A stretch of 14,960 nucleotides of DNA, taken from contig MU631644.1 of NCBI GenBank assembly GCA_026770615.1, forward strand, positions 71,356-86,315, in the 5' to 3' direction. The stretch is from Pavlovales sp. CCMP2436 (Eukaryota; Haptophyta; Pavlovophyceae; Pavlovales). Below, in pieces: positions 6,549 through 14,390 of this stretch; within the stretch, counting starts at the first letter, position 1, and each line of letters opens with the position of its first letter. The notes beneath the pieces are model-generated. The model was not told the DNA's origin and made no database searches. It saw only the letters and a program-made list of their open reading frames with translations. The position numbers and the translations under genes were made by a program.

Positions 6549-6812
6549 ATGTACGCGCTGATGGACGTGAGTCCGATGGAGGCGGCCGTGCGCATCAAGA
6601 AGCAACTCATCGACACGATCGGTACGATCGCGGCACGCGGCCATGCGCAGCTGCTGCTCGCGCGCTTGAGCGCGCTGGCCCCGATCGCTGCCCAGCGTGG
6701 GAACACGATAAACAGCAACCAGCAGATCATCTCTCTAAACGCCCTTGCCCGGGCACACTACCGGAGATCCATCGGCACGCGCGGTGGCGCCCAAGCCAGC
6801 GCAGCCGACTAA
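6549..6812 (+). CDS. Small hypothetical ORF between R4 and R3 repeats
   Basis: I do not recognise this. From ATG 6549 it encodes 87 residues; the frame is open back to about 6465. Third positions are overwhelmingly G or C, and the peptide looks like a helical segment (MEAAVRIKKQLIDTIGTIAA, then ARGHAQLLLARLSALAPIAA), ending GAQASAAD. The upstream part LIVKEIAAQGGRKM also looks coding, so this may be the last exon or the surviving 3' end of a longer gene, not a complete one. It sits exactly between an R4 block and an R3 block, which suggests it is cargo of, or a relic within, the composite repeat. No RBS or promoter signal is evident. Confidence 0.45.
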   Translation: MYALMDVSPMEAAVRIKKQLIDTIGTIAARGHAQLLLARLSALAPIAAQRGNTINSNQQIISLNALARAHYRRSIGTRGGAQASAAD

Positions 6813-6837
6813 GGCACGCAGCAGGCAATGGGCTACT

Positions 6838-6895
6838 CAGCGCTCAGACCAGCACAACATTCAGAACAGTCAGACGCCAGCTTGAATCCCTATCA
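6838..6895 (+). repeat. R3 repeat, identical to 1382-1439
   Basis: This is the 58-bp block with no differences from the copy 5.4 kb upstream. It is followed by an AT microsatellite and R2. Confidence 0.85.
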
Positions 6896-6910
6896 TAAAT
6901 ATATATATAT

Positions 6911-6985
6911 TAGCGGCTCGGCATGGTTCAACAGGTGTTTTTCAGTCACTGGCTTGGTCGACGTCAGGCTGAGGTCGAGCGATCG
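6911..6985 (+). repeat. R2 repeat, partial copy
   Basis: It starts TAGCGGCTCGGCATGGTTCA and follows R2 through the ACTGGCTTGGTCGACGTCAG part. It then diverges and is followed 20 bases later by a fuller R2 copy, forming a tandem pair. Confidence 0.75.
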
Positions 6986-7004
6986 ACCCAAACCCTCAAT
7001 ATAT

Positions 7005-7166
7005 ATAGCGGCTCAACATGGTTCAACAGGTGTTGTTCACTCACTGACTTGGTCGACATCAAACATTAGTCCTAACAGCAGGGATGGTGGTGTAGAGGTG
7101 AGGTTGGTGGTGAACTCATAGCAATTGCCACAGGCTCCCCCCCCCTCCCCCCCCCCACACACAACG
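7005..7166 (+). repeat. R2 repeat, near-full copy
   Basis: This is colinear with 1153-1318, including CCTAACAGCAGGGATGGTGG and the C-tract followed by CACACACAACG. It is slightly shorter in the C-tract and lacks a few bases after GAACTCATAGC. Confidence 0.8.
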
Positions 7167-7334
7167 CTTACGATGCTGTGGAACTTACAAGAAATGGAAG
7201 CCGCTGATGGGCATCCGGTGCAGGCGAAGGTGGCGCGCCTCCTAGGAGTTTTTTTTTGGAGCATCGTTATTTAATAATATAAGCAAGCTGGACTTTGCCC
7301 ATGGCGTTTCGTCGTCCGACCCGATGATAGCAAT

Positions 7335-7423
7335 CGGTCAATGTGCATCGGTCAGTGATTCGTGATATTCTGCCAATGTTCGGTCATTGGTCAGAGCTGG
7401 AGATCTTCGGTCATGACCGGTCA
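7335..7423. promoter_or_regulatory. CGGTCA hexamer cluster
   Basis: CGGTCA occurs at 7335, 7349, 7381, 7408 and 7418, with an extra GGTCA at 7389. The last copy lies in the palindrome TGACCGGTCA (7414-7423). All copies are in the same orientation apart from the palindrome, about 0.6-0.7 kb upstream of the EEP gene. This could be a binding-site array or a degenerate tandem repeat. Confidence 0.4.
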
Positions 7424-7581
7424 ATGACATGGGCGTAAAAAACATAGGGCGCTCTCAATCGGGCCGGGCTTTTTTTCTTTTTTTTTGGGTGCCCCGGCCG
7501 CGTGGCATTTGAGTGTGTAAGTTTCTAGGTTAACGTGAGTCGACTGTGCGCCACAACGATGTCCGGGCCAGGTGACTGTCT

Positions 7582-7661
7582 GTCAAGACCACCCTGTCCA
7601 GGCAGGACACACTGTCAAGACCACCCTGTCAGGGCAGGACGATCGTCTTTCAAGACCACCC
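7582..7661 (+). repeat. Imperfect tandem repeat, 32-36 bp period
   Basis: TCAAGACCACCCTGTC...GGCAGGAC occurs twice (from 7582 and 7614) and a partial third starts at 7649. Each full unit can fold through TGTCC/GGACA. It lies in the putative leader or promoter of the EEP gene. Confidence 0.7.
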
Positions 7662-8055
7662 CCTCCCCTCCTAGCCCCCCTGAGAGGGGCCCCGGAGGGC
7701 ATATTTTCGGTTCACCCTCAGCACGTTTTTTTTTTTAAAGTCGCTGGCAGGGTGGCCTCAGCGGGGTCAGCGGGGTTTGTCGGGAGCCTACTTCTGGCTC
7801 CGTCTGGTTATCGATTGATTGATATATCCCGGCCCCTTCTCGAGTCTTCTACGGCTGCTTCGTTGCCTGTTCATCGCATTTCATCAGGTTCTCTTACATA
7901 CAAAGAGATCTTGTGACACAGCTTCAGCACCGCCTCACTGCTCTTGCACTGCAGCTTTCTGCATCTTGACTCTTCATAGCTCTCTCTCCCTCCGCGAGAG
8001 CCTCAACTCTCGATAGGGTTGACGACCCGTGGCGTGGGCGATCAAGCTTACCACG

Positions 8056-9900
8056 ATGGTGAAGGCTGTGCCTGCGGCCAATCTTGCGGCCGAGGCGAAG
8101 AAGACGGCCGATGACGCGGCGTCGAAGGCGGCTTTGGCGGCTCAGGCCGCGGCGAAGAAGGCTCCGGCCTCGTCGAAAGCGGCTCAGGCCGCGGCGAAGA
8201 AGGTGAAGAAGGCGGCTGAGAATTCGGCTGAGAAGGCGGAGGCGGAGGCGAAGGCGGCGGCGGAGGCGGAGGTGGAGCCGGAAGCGCGAGCTGAACCCGC
8301 GGCGGAAAGCGTGGACACGGCAGAGCAGCGGGCTGCGGTGACCCCTGCTGCCGCCGCGCGTGTTGGGGAGCTGGCAGCGCAGCGCAGCGCTGCATCTGCG
8401 GCGCTGACGGACCTGCAGCCGCGACCCGAAGGCTCTGGCTCTCCCAACGAGGCGGGCAGCCCTCGCAAGGAGCTCTTTCCGGATGCGCCTAGCTCAGGTT
8501 TCGCGTGTGCTGAGATCCGTTTGCAGTCTTGGAACTTATTCAAATTCACCTTCAGGGACGGCAATGCCGTGCACAGGCAGCGCGTGCAGCTGCTCGCCGC
8601 CGAGCTCGCTGCCTCGCAGCCGAGCGTGCTCTTCATCCAAGAAGTACAAACGGGCCTGTATGGCAAGCGCGCAATGCGAGAGCTGACTGATGCGCTCAAT
8701 GCGATGGTGGGAATCCATGAGCAAGTTGCTGCAAATGGTTTGCTGAGCCGGTTCAAGTGTATCGTCTCCGGAGATGCAGGCGACAATGAGGCGTACGGCG
8801 TCATCTGGGATACAAAATCTGCGCTGGGTGAAGAGCCGCCCATGCTTGAACTTTGGGAGTCTGCGCTGGATAAAGAGCCGCCGTTTGACATTGCCTCGCC
8901 AGAAGACCTCAAGGCCGCGCGCAGCTACCTCAGCCAGGCGGAGAGCGTGACAGGCGGCTTTCGTCGCAGCCCGCTCTTTGCGTTCTTTCCGGGTCTCAAG
9001 CAGGTGCTCTTCTGCTCCGTGCACCTCGTGAGCGGCAACAAGTCGTTGACTGAGGTGTGCGCTGAGGCGCTGCTACTGCAGGCTGTGCTGGGAGCTGCTG
9101 CCGAGCGGTGGCTCGGCCCGCTCGCGCTGTGCGGTGACTTCAACGAAGATGACGCTGATCACCACCAGTGGTTCGCTCCTGGCGCGACAGGTGACACTGC
9201 GTACGCGGGCGCGCCTGTGGCAGTGCATGCTGCACGTGCGCGTTTCTTCTGCAGGCTCGAGCGTTGCCTGGACGTTGGCTGGGCAACCAACCTCTATCCG
9301 ATCACCGAGGTCGCTGCGCACAATGACGACATTTGGGTCAGCAAACATGGGCTCGACCTCGCGCGCCTCGACGCGGGCGTGGGTTCCATCAACGGTTTAT
9401 GCGACGTTCTCCGGCTCGAGGGCAAGGATTTGCTCATGGGCCGCGGCAGAGGCACTAACCGCTCGGTCACTTCCAACCGCGCAAAGCTGCTCTACTCCGA
9501 CCACGTGCCCGTAACGGTCACACTCGCGCTCACGCTCCCGACACTCGCGAGCGCTGCCACCACGCCATCGGCAGAGGCCTCTTACATCATCCAGCTGGAC
9601 GAGTCGAGCCCTGCGGCTTGCATCGATTCGATGGCTGGCACTCCTGCTGCGGCCGAGGTGCGCCTTTCCGCAAGAGCGGGGCCGGCTCCGAAGAGCGCAC
9701 CGCCGAGCCACAACACCCCACAGCCGCGCGGTCGGCCTCCGAAGGGCAATGCGTGGGACAGTGTGAGTGGGGAATGGTTTATCCCTTCGGATGAGCAGCT
9801 AGCTGCGCAGTTGCCCCCGAGATGGCCCCGGCCGCGTGGCCGTGCGCCAAAGTGCAAGACGTGGGACTACGACGCGGGCGACTGGGTCGACCTCCCCTGA
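8056..9900 (+). CDS. EEP-family (DNase I-like) nuclease/phosphatase with AT-hook-like tail
   Basis: EEP enzymes are Mg-dependent phosphodiesterases acting on DNA, RNA, lipids or small phosphates. ATG 8056 is chosen for its strong Kozak context (ACCACGATGG); the frame is open a little upstream but lacks another ATG. The product is 614 aa in one exon. Residues 1-115 are Ala/Lys/Glu-rich and H1-like, partly built from a repeated 24-base unit (near 8138 and 8180). The catalytic domain spans about 153-495: SWN with Asn160, IQEV with Glu196, VHL with His323, CGDFNEDD with Asp361/Asn363, HNDDIW with Asn423/Asp424, and SDHVPV with Asp482/His483. All expected active-site positions are present. The tail holds two modules, PRGRPPKGNAWD (557-568) and PRGRAPKCKTWD (593-604), AT-hook-like, each followed by G-x-W. 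Substrate is unknown; the basic head and AT-hooks suggest a nuclear DNA-bound role. No reverse transcriptase is adjacent. Confidence 0.9.
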   Translation: MVKAVPAANLAAEAKKTADDAASKAALAAQAAAKKAPASSKAAQAAAKKVKKAAENSAEKAEAEAKAAAEAEVEPEARAEPAAESVDTAEQRAAVTPAAAARVGELAAQRSAASAALTDLQPRPEGSGSPNEAGSPRKELFPDAPSSGFACAEIRLQSWNLFKFTFRDGNAVHRQRVQLLAAELAASQPSVLFIQEVQTGLYGKRAMRELTDALNAMVGIHEQVAANGLLSRFKCIVSGDAGDNEAYGVIWDTKSALGEEPPMLELWESALDKEPPFDIASPEDLKAARSYLSQAESVTGGFRRSPLFAFFPGLKQVLFCSVHLVSGNKSLTEVCAEALLLQAVLGAAAERWLGPLALCGDFNEDDADHHQWFAPGATGDTAYAGAPVAVHAARARFFCRLERCLDVGWATNLYPITEVAAHNDDIWVSKHGLDLARLDAGVGSINGLCDVLRLEGKDLLMGRGRGTNRSVTSNRAKLLYSDHVPVTVTLALTLPTLASAATTPSAEASYIIQLDESSPAACIDSMAGTPAAAEVRLSARAGPAPKSAPPSHNTPQPRGRPPKGNAWDSVSGEWFIPSDEQLAAQLPPRWPRPRGRAPKCKTWDYDAGDWVDLP

Positions 9901-10209
9901 CAGATGTGCAGTGCCTCCGACTCTCCGAACCACCAGAGCCGTCAGTCGTGAGACAGAGTCCGACACTGATTCACACGTCATCGACGGACATGACTATTAT
10001 GCACGACTCGAGGCTGCTTATACGCCGTCACGCCGTCACAGCGGATCACTGCCTCAGGCCCGATTCTCTGCGCTACTAATAATTCGTCACTACTTAAATT
10101 AAATTTCTCATTATTATGTTCATTTATTCTTCCATTAATTCATATTCGACCGGTCATGTGCACCGCTAATACGCAAATGTTACAATTCAGGACTTACGAT
10201 AATACCCTT

Positions 10210-10225
10210 AATAAATGTAAATAAA
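10210..10225 (+). terminator. Candidate poly(A) signals of the EEP gene
   Basis: AATAAA occurs at 10210-10215 and 10220-10225, about 310 bases after the stop codon, in an AT-rich stretch. No nearer canonical hexamer is seen. The 9901-10209 interval holds no gene. Confidence 0.35.
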
Positions 10226-10956
10226 TAGATCAGCGCGGCGATGCTGATCTCGCAGTGGCGTTTGAGAACCCGTTGCTGCGCCGGCGAAGTGACGGCGGCG
10301 GCGCAGGCGGTCCCACTCCTGAGCCCAATCCTATTAGATCCTATGACAAAGGACGCGGCCGCATGGTCGCCGTGTGTTCATTCATATTTCCTTCTCCTGA
10401 GCCGAGCCTTGGAATGTAGGGTCTCAAGAGGCAAAAATAATGCCTCGACCCTTAGCTGAGCAAGCAATAACTAATTCAACATACTTAAAAAATGCCGAAA
10501 TTAATTAAATCGATAAATAATTTTAGAAAGGATTTGGAATGGCCAATAGGAAAGTAACTAAGTGCCCCTAGGGGCTGCCCCAGGGGTGAGCCGGACACAT
10601 CTGAAGTTACCTATGCTTCCCCACACCCCACGTCGTGGACCCCATGCGCTTAGCGGAGGCGGCGGGCTACCTCAGGCGTGGCCATCAGCCGTCGACAGTG
10701 GTAGTGCAAAGCAATATAGTTCATATTGCGCCCCTCGAGTTGCGCCCGGCGTGTGCGCGAGCGCCATGCGCGGGAACCTGTGGTGTGTAGTCTCGACATC
10801 GCCGAAGAAGCCGGTCGACGCTCCGGCCAAGGGTGGGAAGACCGGGTCCAGTCTAGAGTGACTCAGTCCAGACCGGTGACGCGCATCACTTTGCCCTGTG
10901 CGGATGCCGGTGCGCGCGTTACTGCGGACCTGCTCGGGCGCGACTTGTTCGGGCTC
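10226..10956. other. Unassigned region
   Basis: Several short frames (10241-10459 plus, 10562-10861 plus) lack recognisable domains. CCCCTAGGGG (10564-10573) is a short palindrome. I see no RNA gene or element end. Confidence 0.35.
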
Positions 10957-11004
10957 GAGCGAGTTCCGCCGCGTGCAGTCGAGCGAGTTCCGCCGCGTGT
11001 AGTC
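10957..11004 (+). repeat. 24-bp tandem duplication
   Basis: GAGCGAGTTCCGCCGCGTG followed by (C/T)AGTC is repeated head to tail (10957-10980 and 10981-11004), with one difference. It is in register with either an ERVPPR(A/V)V plus-strand or a TTRGGTRS-type minus-strand peptide repeat, and the coding strand is undecided. Confidence 0.75.
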
Positions 11005-11449
11005 ATCTTCGCCCGGGGTGTCGCTCCCGTCCTCGCTCGCCTAGAGTGGGTCGGGCGGTTCCAGGTCCGATCCGATAGAATTTCGCACTCGTCTGCCGTG
11101 CGCTTGCGCTGTCGATGGGGTCTGTGCGAGCGAACCCGTTTGTACGCCCAAAAGTCCCGGGAGTAGAGCGCATTGGTCGTCACGAAGATGTCTCTCTTCC
11201 GCGCCGCAAGCTCCGAGCTTGCCGCGTCCCTGCGCGTCGTCGTCTGTGCGGCTCGAAACTGGCCAACACCATGCTTTTGCCCAAAAATCAGGGTCCTCGT
11301 ATCGGGCGAAGGCGGATCATCAATCTGATTGATTCCTGGCTATCCCCATGCCGTCCCGTCCACGGCGATGTGCGGCGACCCTGGGTCCCCGCCGCGCGGT
11401 TCGTCGGCTACAGCGTGCCGAACCCATCCTTTCACAAAGGATAAAAATC
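11005..11449. other. Unassigned region with overlapping frames
   Basis: Frames on both strands are open (10726-11166 and 11115-11444 plus; 10863-11183 minus). A short plus-strand frame from ATG 11188 begins MSLFRAASSELAASLRVVVC, which resembles a mitochondrial presequence, but it stops after about 48 codons and I find no convincing splice partner. Confidence 0.25.
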
Positions 11450-12274
11450 CTATTTGAAAGGCTCAGGAGTGGGACCGCAGGGAGGGGATGGGGGGGGAGG
11501 GGGTAAGAGCCTGAGAGGGTGGGTATATGTATGATTATTATTATTATTAGTAGTAGTAGTAGCGGCTGCACGCGCTGAGAGGACGGGGCCATTCGGTGAC
11601 GCGGGCAGGGAGCTGGAGGCCGCAACGGCAATCGTAGTCGCGTACTGCTTGCCCACCTTGGTTAGCGGGCCCGCCTTGGACGACTGCACGCGCTCCAGCG
11701 TCTTGCGCACGTTGCCGATGATATCCGCTGCCAACCGAGATGCCTCAGACGCGGCGAGCCCGCAGTCCCCCAACAGCCCGCGGCAGTGGAGCTGGTTGAG
11801 CGCGCACTCCAGTGCCTCGCCCTGCTGCGCGGCGGAGCAGCGCCCGTGCGCCACCGCCTTTGTGATGCGCTGCACCGCGGTCGACTTGGCAACGTCCGCC
11901 ACGTGCTCGCTTTTGCGTGGCTCGCCGTTCTGCTTCAGCGAGAAGGCCGATGTACCCGACAGGAGCGTAGCCGTCGTAGGCGCGGCAACGTTGGCAGCCG
12001 CCTCGCGCTTCCGGTTGGCCCTCATCTTGGCCATGCGCGCCTTGGCCGTCTCCCGGTTGCGCACGGTAACGATGTTGGCCTCGACCTCGTTGTGCACGTT
12101 GTCGAGGTTGACGACAACATTGTCGACGGCGTCGTCGTCGACAACCTCCTCGTCGAGCACTCTCGACGCGTATTTGCCCATGCCAACGGCCTGGCGTGCC
12201 TGGCAAGCAGCGGCCTGGTTGAGGTTCTTGGCGCCGCCCTTCTGGCGCTTATTTATGAGCGGCTTGTGCCTCAC
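11450..12274 (-). CDS. Hypothetical basic protein, possibly a downstream exon
   Basis: I do not recognise this. The minus-strand frame gives up to 274 codons. The first ATG is at 12181, but the frame is open to 12274, just below an in-frame TGA, so an upstream splice acceptor is plausible. From the N-terminus it has a Lys/Gln-rich segment, an acidic Val/Asp run (DEEVVDDDAVDNVVVNLDN), a basic stretch (RNRETAKARMAKMRANRKRE) of DNA-binding character, and a helical core with GRCSAAQQGEALECALNQL and EASRLAADIIGNVRKTLERV. The last ~45 residues come from a microsatellite (TTTTNNNNN) and a purine-rich strand (PPPPPSPP), so the true protein probably ends or splices before about 11600. An R1 repeat in the same sense places a donor-like GTAAAT at 12421, consistent with an introner separating this exon from an upstream one. 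Confidence 0.5.
   Translation of the reverse strand: MRHKPLINKRQKGGAKNLNQAAACQARQAVGMGKYASRVLDEEVVDDDAVDNVVVNLDNVHNEVEANIVTVRNRETAKARMAKMRANRKREAAANVAAPTTATLLSGTSAFSLKQNGEPRKSEHVADVAKSTAVQRITKAVAHGRCSAAQQGEALECALNQLHCRGLLGDCGLAASEASRLAADIIGNVRKTLERVQSSKAGPLTKVGKQYATTIAVAASSSLPASPNGPVLSARAAATTTTNNNNNHTYTHPLRLLPPPPPSPPCGPTPEPFK
11472..11503 (+). other. G-rich tract, possible quadruplex
   Basis: Four or more G-runs of 3 to 8 bases lie within about 30 bases on the plus strand, next to a trinucleotide microsatellite. Similar C-rich tracts occur at about 1286-1312, 4623-4643 and 7137-7157. Confidence 0.45.
11534..11562 (+). repeat. (ATT)n-(AGT)n microsatellite
   Basis: Five ATT units are followed by about five AGT units. 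They overlap the 3' end of the minus-strand frame and produce its Thr/Asn homopolymers. Confidence 0.85.
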
Positions 12275-12317
12275 TCAGGCCCTGATCGTTCCAAGAAGGA
12301 ACCGAGTGCGCACTTAC

Positions 12318-12421
12318 GGCGGTATCCGTGTCCTCTGCTAAGGTCTCTTGATCCGAGTGTTTCTCAACGCTTGGGCCCTGTGGAGACCTGTCAGGGGATG
12401 GACGTATTTCTAAATATTTAC
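12318..12421 (-). repeat. R1 introner-like repeat, copy 4 (5' module only)
   Basis: On the minus strand it begins GTAAATATTTAGAAATACG and ends ACGGATACCGCC. It is the most diverged copy (for example GGGCCCAAGCG for GGACCCAAGTG) and lacks the 3' half shared by the two full copies. It is directly followed by GTAAGTGCGC and lies 44 bases upstream of the 11450-12274 frame in the same sense. Confidence 0.75.
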
Positions 12422-12755
12422 GCAGCGAGTTTTGCGACCGGAGCTGAAGATGCGTGCGTAGCGCCCGCCGCTACGTACGCAAACGAGGGAGCTTACAGAC
12501 ACGCAGCCATGCTGCGTCACAGCTCGAACCTTTTTGCGGCGTGACACGGTCGGCACTGGGAAAGCTGAGAAATGTTACGGACCATATTTTTATTGCGATG
12601 CACATCGTCATTCATTCATTCATTCATTCATTCATTTTTCATAATCTAAGTTAGTTAGTATGAGCCTTCAACAAAACCGCAAACGCCCTAGGCATTGAGG
12701 GAGGTGGCTTTCTTGAATTCGTTGCGGTGTAAGTTAGTTACTTAACTACTGCGAG
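12422..12755. other. Intergenic, with (CATT)7 microsatellite at 12609-12636
   Basis: Seven perfect CATT units lie at 12609-12636. On the minus strand just upstream of the R1 copy, a frame reading GGRYARIFSSGRKTRC ends at the R1 donor and could be an upstream exon of the basic-protein gene, but I see no start or acceptor for it. Confidence 0.35.
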
Positions 12756-13710
12756 ATGGACAGGCGGAATGTGAACGACGTCGTCGCCGGAGATCGACGA
12801 GCGCGCTGCGCTCTGACCTCTGTGGAGAAAGAAGCTACATTCCGCCAGATCGCCTAGAGCGATGTTCCAGGCGAAGAGGCAGACGAATACGATCCCAAGG
12901 CTTCAGCGGCACCACTTGCGCAACCTCCCTGAACCTTGATGTTAGCATACTGCATGATCTCATCGAGTTCCACGCTGGTCCTCCGCTCGCAGCCGCAGCT
13001 GCAGCCGCATTTTTACGGAACAACGAGATGGGGGGGGAAGGAGGCGCTACTTCCAACCCACGTCGACGGCCCGATCCGCTGCCGACTGATTCCTCGCTGA
13101 CCGATCTGGTGCTGGGACACCGTGCAGAGCAGATCAACATGCAGAATAGCGCAGACTTACTCAACCCGCGCTGACGGCGAAAAGCCGCGTGCAGAGCAGA
13201 TCGCCATGCAAAGCAGCTCGGACTTACTCAATCCGCGCTGGCGGCCGACACAGCAGCACCACTCGCACGCGCAGCAGACGGAGCCGCACGTGCTTACCGG
13301 CCACAAGGTGAAGCCGAGTTCCGGACGCCAAGGCGAACGCAGCACCACCGCGAAAGCAACTGACGCCGGACGCTCTTCCCGGATTCCGGACCATCCAGTG
13401 CTGACATCTGACAGCCCTCGACCCGACGACTTTCCATATCGCAACTGGCATCTGCGTGCGTGCTTCGGCAATGCAATTGGGCTACACGATGACTTACACT
13501 GTCATGCGGCGCAATGTGGACCGCGTCGCTTAGTGTTGCGAGAAACCGCAGTAGAACCTATTTTCGACCAAACCCGAAACTAAATCGCCTGCTTCGAAGC
13601 TCTGTCGGCACTTTGATATCACCGAAGGTGACGCCGAAACTCAACAGAGTGACGCTCAGACGCTGACATCAGGGGCCACCTGGACGCAGAAACTGCGCCC
13701 CAGGCGGTAG
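12756..13710 (+). pseudogene. Decayed protein-coding gene, family unknown
   Basis: Coding-like sequence runs across three frames. From ATG 12756 the frame reads MDRRNVNDVVAGDRRA... to RQIA and meets TAG at 12855-12857. The same frame continues as SDVPGEEADEYDPKASAAPL. Near 12930 the signal moves to the +2 frame (NLDVSILHDLIEFHAGPPL, later LTDLVLGHRAEQINMQ). A 67-bp tandem duplication at 13121-13254 then shifts the frame again, and the downstream part (DLLNPRWRPTQQHHSHAQQ) runs to TAA 13581-13583. A last frame change near 13570 allows HFDITEGDAETQQSDAQT to TAG 13708-13710. A multi-exon gene with unrecognised introns could explain some shifts but not the duplicated segment. I recognise no domain. 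Confidence 0.5.
13121..13254 (+). repeat. 67-bp tandem duplication inside the pseudogene
   Basis: CGTGCAGAGCAGATC starts at 13121 and again at 13188. The units share most of 60 bases and encode RAEQI(N/A)MQ(N/S)S(A/S)DLLNPR in two different frames. Because 67 is not a multiple of three, the duplication itself breaks the reading frame. Confidence 0.8.
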
Positions 13711-14029
13711 AAGTGGCATCATAACATACTATAACAGAAATAAATAGTCAGCGACAGCAAGCAGGCGATAATTATATTTTTATTTATTAATAGGCTGTCC
13801 AGGAGTGTGGGACCGTTTATTTCGATCTACGCGTGAGCCGGGAATTATCTTTCGCATATATGTCTGATGTCATAGTTATACAATTTAAATACTGCAAAAA
13901 GAAACTAACTAACTAGTTATATATATATATAGCTAGCGATGGCGGCCAAAATGCCGCTCAGCCGCGGCACCGACACGACCTCGTGCCCGTACGTCCTTGT
14001 GCCAGCACTCCCGCGCCCGCCCAGGCGCC
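13711..14029. other. AT-rich intergenic, no gene
   Basis: Contains short AT runs, a TA microsatellite (13918-13931) and the start of a GC-rich island at about 13940. A minus-strand frame (13917-14156) carries TYGHEVVSVPRLSGILAAIA near its end and could be a downstream exon of the 14030-14233 candidate. Confidence 0.3.
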
Positions 14030-14233
14030 TCAACCAAGGGGCGGGAAGTCGCGTTCGAACTGCGCGTTGCCCGCAACCGCCGGCGCCTTCTGCCCCGCGC
14101 CGCCCGCGCCGCCGGGCCGCAGCTGCGCCGCCGCCGCCGGTTGCTGGCCGCTCCACTGCGCGCCGCGCGCCCCGTCGTGCTCCATGGCCGCGCCCGCCGC
14201 ACCCTCGCGCTCGACCTGAGGTTGTTTCGTCAA
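14030..14233 (-). CDS. Possible exon with an FPPLG motif
   Basis: On the minus strand, 67 codons from ATG 14233 encode a Gln/Ala/Gly-rich peptide ending NAQFERDFPPLG before TGA. A (D/E)-x-x-FP-x-L short linear motif of this kind is common in eukaryotic RNA-binding and mRNA-decay proteins. The surrounding peptide is low-complexity, as in such disordered proteins. A GTTGAG donor-like site overlaps the last codons, so the frame may continue by splicing. All frames on both strands are open in this GC-rich island, which weakens the case. The first codons overlap repeat R5. Confidence 0.25.
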   Translation of the reverse strand: MTKQPQVEREGAAGAAMEHDGARGAQWSGQQPAAAAQLRPGGAGGAGQKAPAVAGNAQFERDFPPLG

Positions 14234-14266
14234 TTTATTTTGGGGTCAAATGTGTTATTGGGGTCA
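14215..14266 (+). repeat. R5 repeat, copy a
   Basis: CCTGAGGTTGTTTCGTCAAT is followed by two GGGGTCA motifs separated by AATGTGTTATT. It matches 14596-14650. Confidence 0.8.
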
Positions 14267-14390
14267 TATATAAGTATGTAACGGCATGGGACAAGTATGT
14301 AATTGTGGCTGGCGGTCAGGTTGTGCGAGTGTGTGCGTCAGCGCAGGCGCGCGCGCGTGAGTGTGTATCTGCGTCTCTCGCAAGTGTGTA

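Noticed and set aside
8048..8912. Long minus-strand frames (115 and 242 codons) opposite the start of the EEP gene
   Set aside because: Their Pro/Ser/Ala homopolymers are the complement of the Ala/Lys-rich EEP N-terminus; the plus frame carries a complete, conserved catalytic domain.
8056..9900. EEP ORF as the endonuclease of a complete non-LTR retrotransposon
   Set aside because: No reverse transcriptase frame follows, the ORF ends with AT-hook-like modules, and poly(A) signals lie about 310 bases downstream.
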